Source: an uncultured Alphaproteobacteria bacterium
GTDB lineage: Bacteria; Pseudomonadota; Alphaproteobacteria; UBA7887
Length of the DNA: 44,946 nt
Direction of reading: 5' to 3'
NCBI GenBank assembly: GCA_902562525.1
Contig: CACETT010000006.1
Coordinates: 1-44,946 of the forward strand
A model generated the notes under the pieces. It saw only the letters and a program-made list of their open reading frames with translations. It did no database searches and was not told the origin of the DNA. The translations under genes and the position numbers were made by a program. The first letter of the stretch is position 1; every line of letters begins with the position of its first letter. This document shows, piece after piece, positions 44,428 through 44,946 of this stretch.

Positions 44428-44946
44428 AAGCGTTTATTGCTTTTCAGCTGGCTGACAATTTTCTTAGCCAAACGATCAGCAACGGCAATTTTACTGATTT
44501 GTGGCCATTCCTCTGCGCCTGAATGATCAATTAAATGGACTTTGTTATCTATTCCACCAAAAACCTTTGTTCCGTTTGAAACGTCGTTAGCTATAATCCA
44601 GTCGCAGCCCTTAGCTGCCCGTTTGTTGGTGGCGTTTTCGATAACATTTTCAGTTTCAGCCGCAAACCCTACGACGAGTTCCGGGCGGTTTTGGTTCTCT
44701 GCGCTGATGTGTTTGAGAATATCCGCGTTTTCTACCAGGTCAAAAGTCTTGGCATTGCCTCCTCGTTTAATTTTCTTCTCGGCGGTCGCTTCTATTCGCC
44801 AGTCGCCGACTGCGGCAGCACAAACAGCAACATCCACCGGAAGACAATTCAGACAGGCTTCCATCATTTCCTTGGCAGTCGTTATCCTTACTATTGTGGC
44901 GCCTGGCGGGTCGGGTTCATGGGTGGGTCCAGTCACCAGGGTTACT
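44424..44946 (-). CDS. coaBC: CoaBC, C-terminal part, 5'-truncated by the window edge
   Basis: This is the CoaB (phosphopantothenate-cysteine ligase) part of the bifunctional coenzyme A enzyme; the frame remains open through the right edge, so the CoaC flavoprotein half and the start of CoaB lie outside the window. Visible landmarks are [37 protein letters not shown] and [11 protein letters not shown], all typical of CoaB. A GTG at 44936 is internal and not the start. It overlaps dut by 4 bases. Confidence 0.92.
   Translation of the reverse strand, partial: VTLVTGPTHEPDPPGATIVRITTAKEMMEACLNCLPVDVAVCAAAVGDWRIEATAEKKIKRGGNAKTFDLVENADILKHISAENQNRPELVVGFAAETENVIENATNKRAAKGCDWIIANDVSNGTKVFGGIDNKVHLIDHSGAEEWPQISKIAVADRLAKKIVSQLKSNKRL

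Noticed and set aside
44424-44936. coaBC GTG at 44936 as a gene start
   Set aside because: The frame is open beyond it to the window edge and the residues upstream continue the CoaB domain, so this is a truncated gene.
1-44946. mobile elements, CRISPR, tRNA or rRNA genes
   Set aside because: No transposase, integrase, direct-repeat array, cloverleaf or rRNA-like stretch was seen on either strand by reading.

Overview
The window is a dense chromosomal segment of an alphaproteobacterium, about half G+C, with no plasmid, phage, transposon, IS, CRISPR or tRNA signature that I can see. The assignment rests on several alphaproteobacterial hallmarks together: an Irr-type iron regulator beside fabA-fabB-fabI, a Fur/Mur protein without CxxC motifs, a PF09608 (Alph_Pro_TM) protein beside a TSUP permease, the order mutS-glnD-(...)-murJ-trpS, and the rimP-nusA-infB-rbfA-truB-rpsO-pnp cluster. 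A free-living, possibly marine Rhodospirillales-like lineage fits, but that level is inference. GTG and TTG starts are frequent.

Layout. 1-10.3 kb: mutS and glnD overlap, then an enolase-superfamily enzyme and a COG3653 amidohydrolase sit between glnD and murJ, a junction usually tight in alphaproteobacteria. 10.4-13.7 kb: trpS, then a tight unit TSUP permease / Alph_Pro_TM protein / universal stress protein. 13.7-18.6 kb: a reverse-strand NodB-like protein with damaged metal motifs, tsaB-rimI, a reverse-strand TusA-like protein, fur/mur, and an OlsB/PlsC-like acyltransferase pair (probable ornithine lipid synthesis). 18.8-24.3 kb: miaB-phoH-ybeY-corC-lnt. 24.4-35.1 kb: metK-trmB, then the translation/RNA cluster rimP-nusA-infB-rbfA-truB-rpsO-pnp, lacking ylxR. 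35.2-38.4 kb: fabA-fabB-fabI and irr. 38.5-41 kb: rubrerythrin, a two-cluster Fe-S/CCG-domain protein and a DUF3501 protein. 41-45 kb: a divergent SH3 protein and 2-hydroxyacid dehydrogenase, then a reverse-strand unit coaBC-dut-moeB/thiF-dsrE running off the right edge.

How it fits together. Most genes are housekeeping: mismatch repair, nitrogen signalling, peptidoglycan lipid II flipping, tRNA modification, lipoprotein acylation, SAM synthesis, translation initiation, RNA decay and unsaturated fatty-acid synthesis. The part most likely to be an under-described system is rubrerythrin / Fe-S-CCG protein / DUF3501. Upstream of the rubrerythrin gene is a perfect 13-bp palindrome resembling the Irr box (ICE), and irr itself is the next gene upstream. 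I infer an Irr-controlled peroxide/iron defence operon in which the Fe-S protein may supply electrons to a rubrerythrin that has no rubredoxin domain. Secondary leads are the divergent enolase/amidohydrolase cassette, the probable NodB pseudoenzyme, a short upstream ORF overlapping the metK start, and structured leaders before rimP, pnp and irr.
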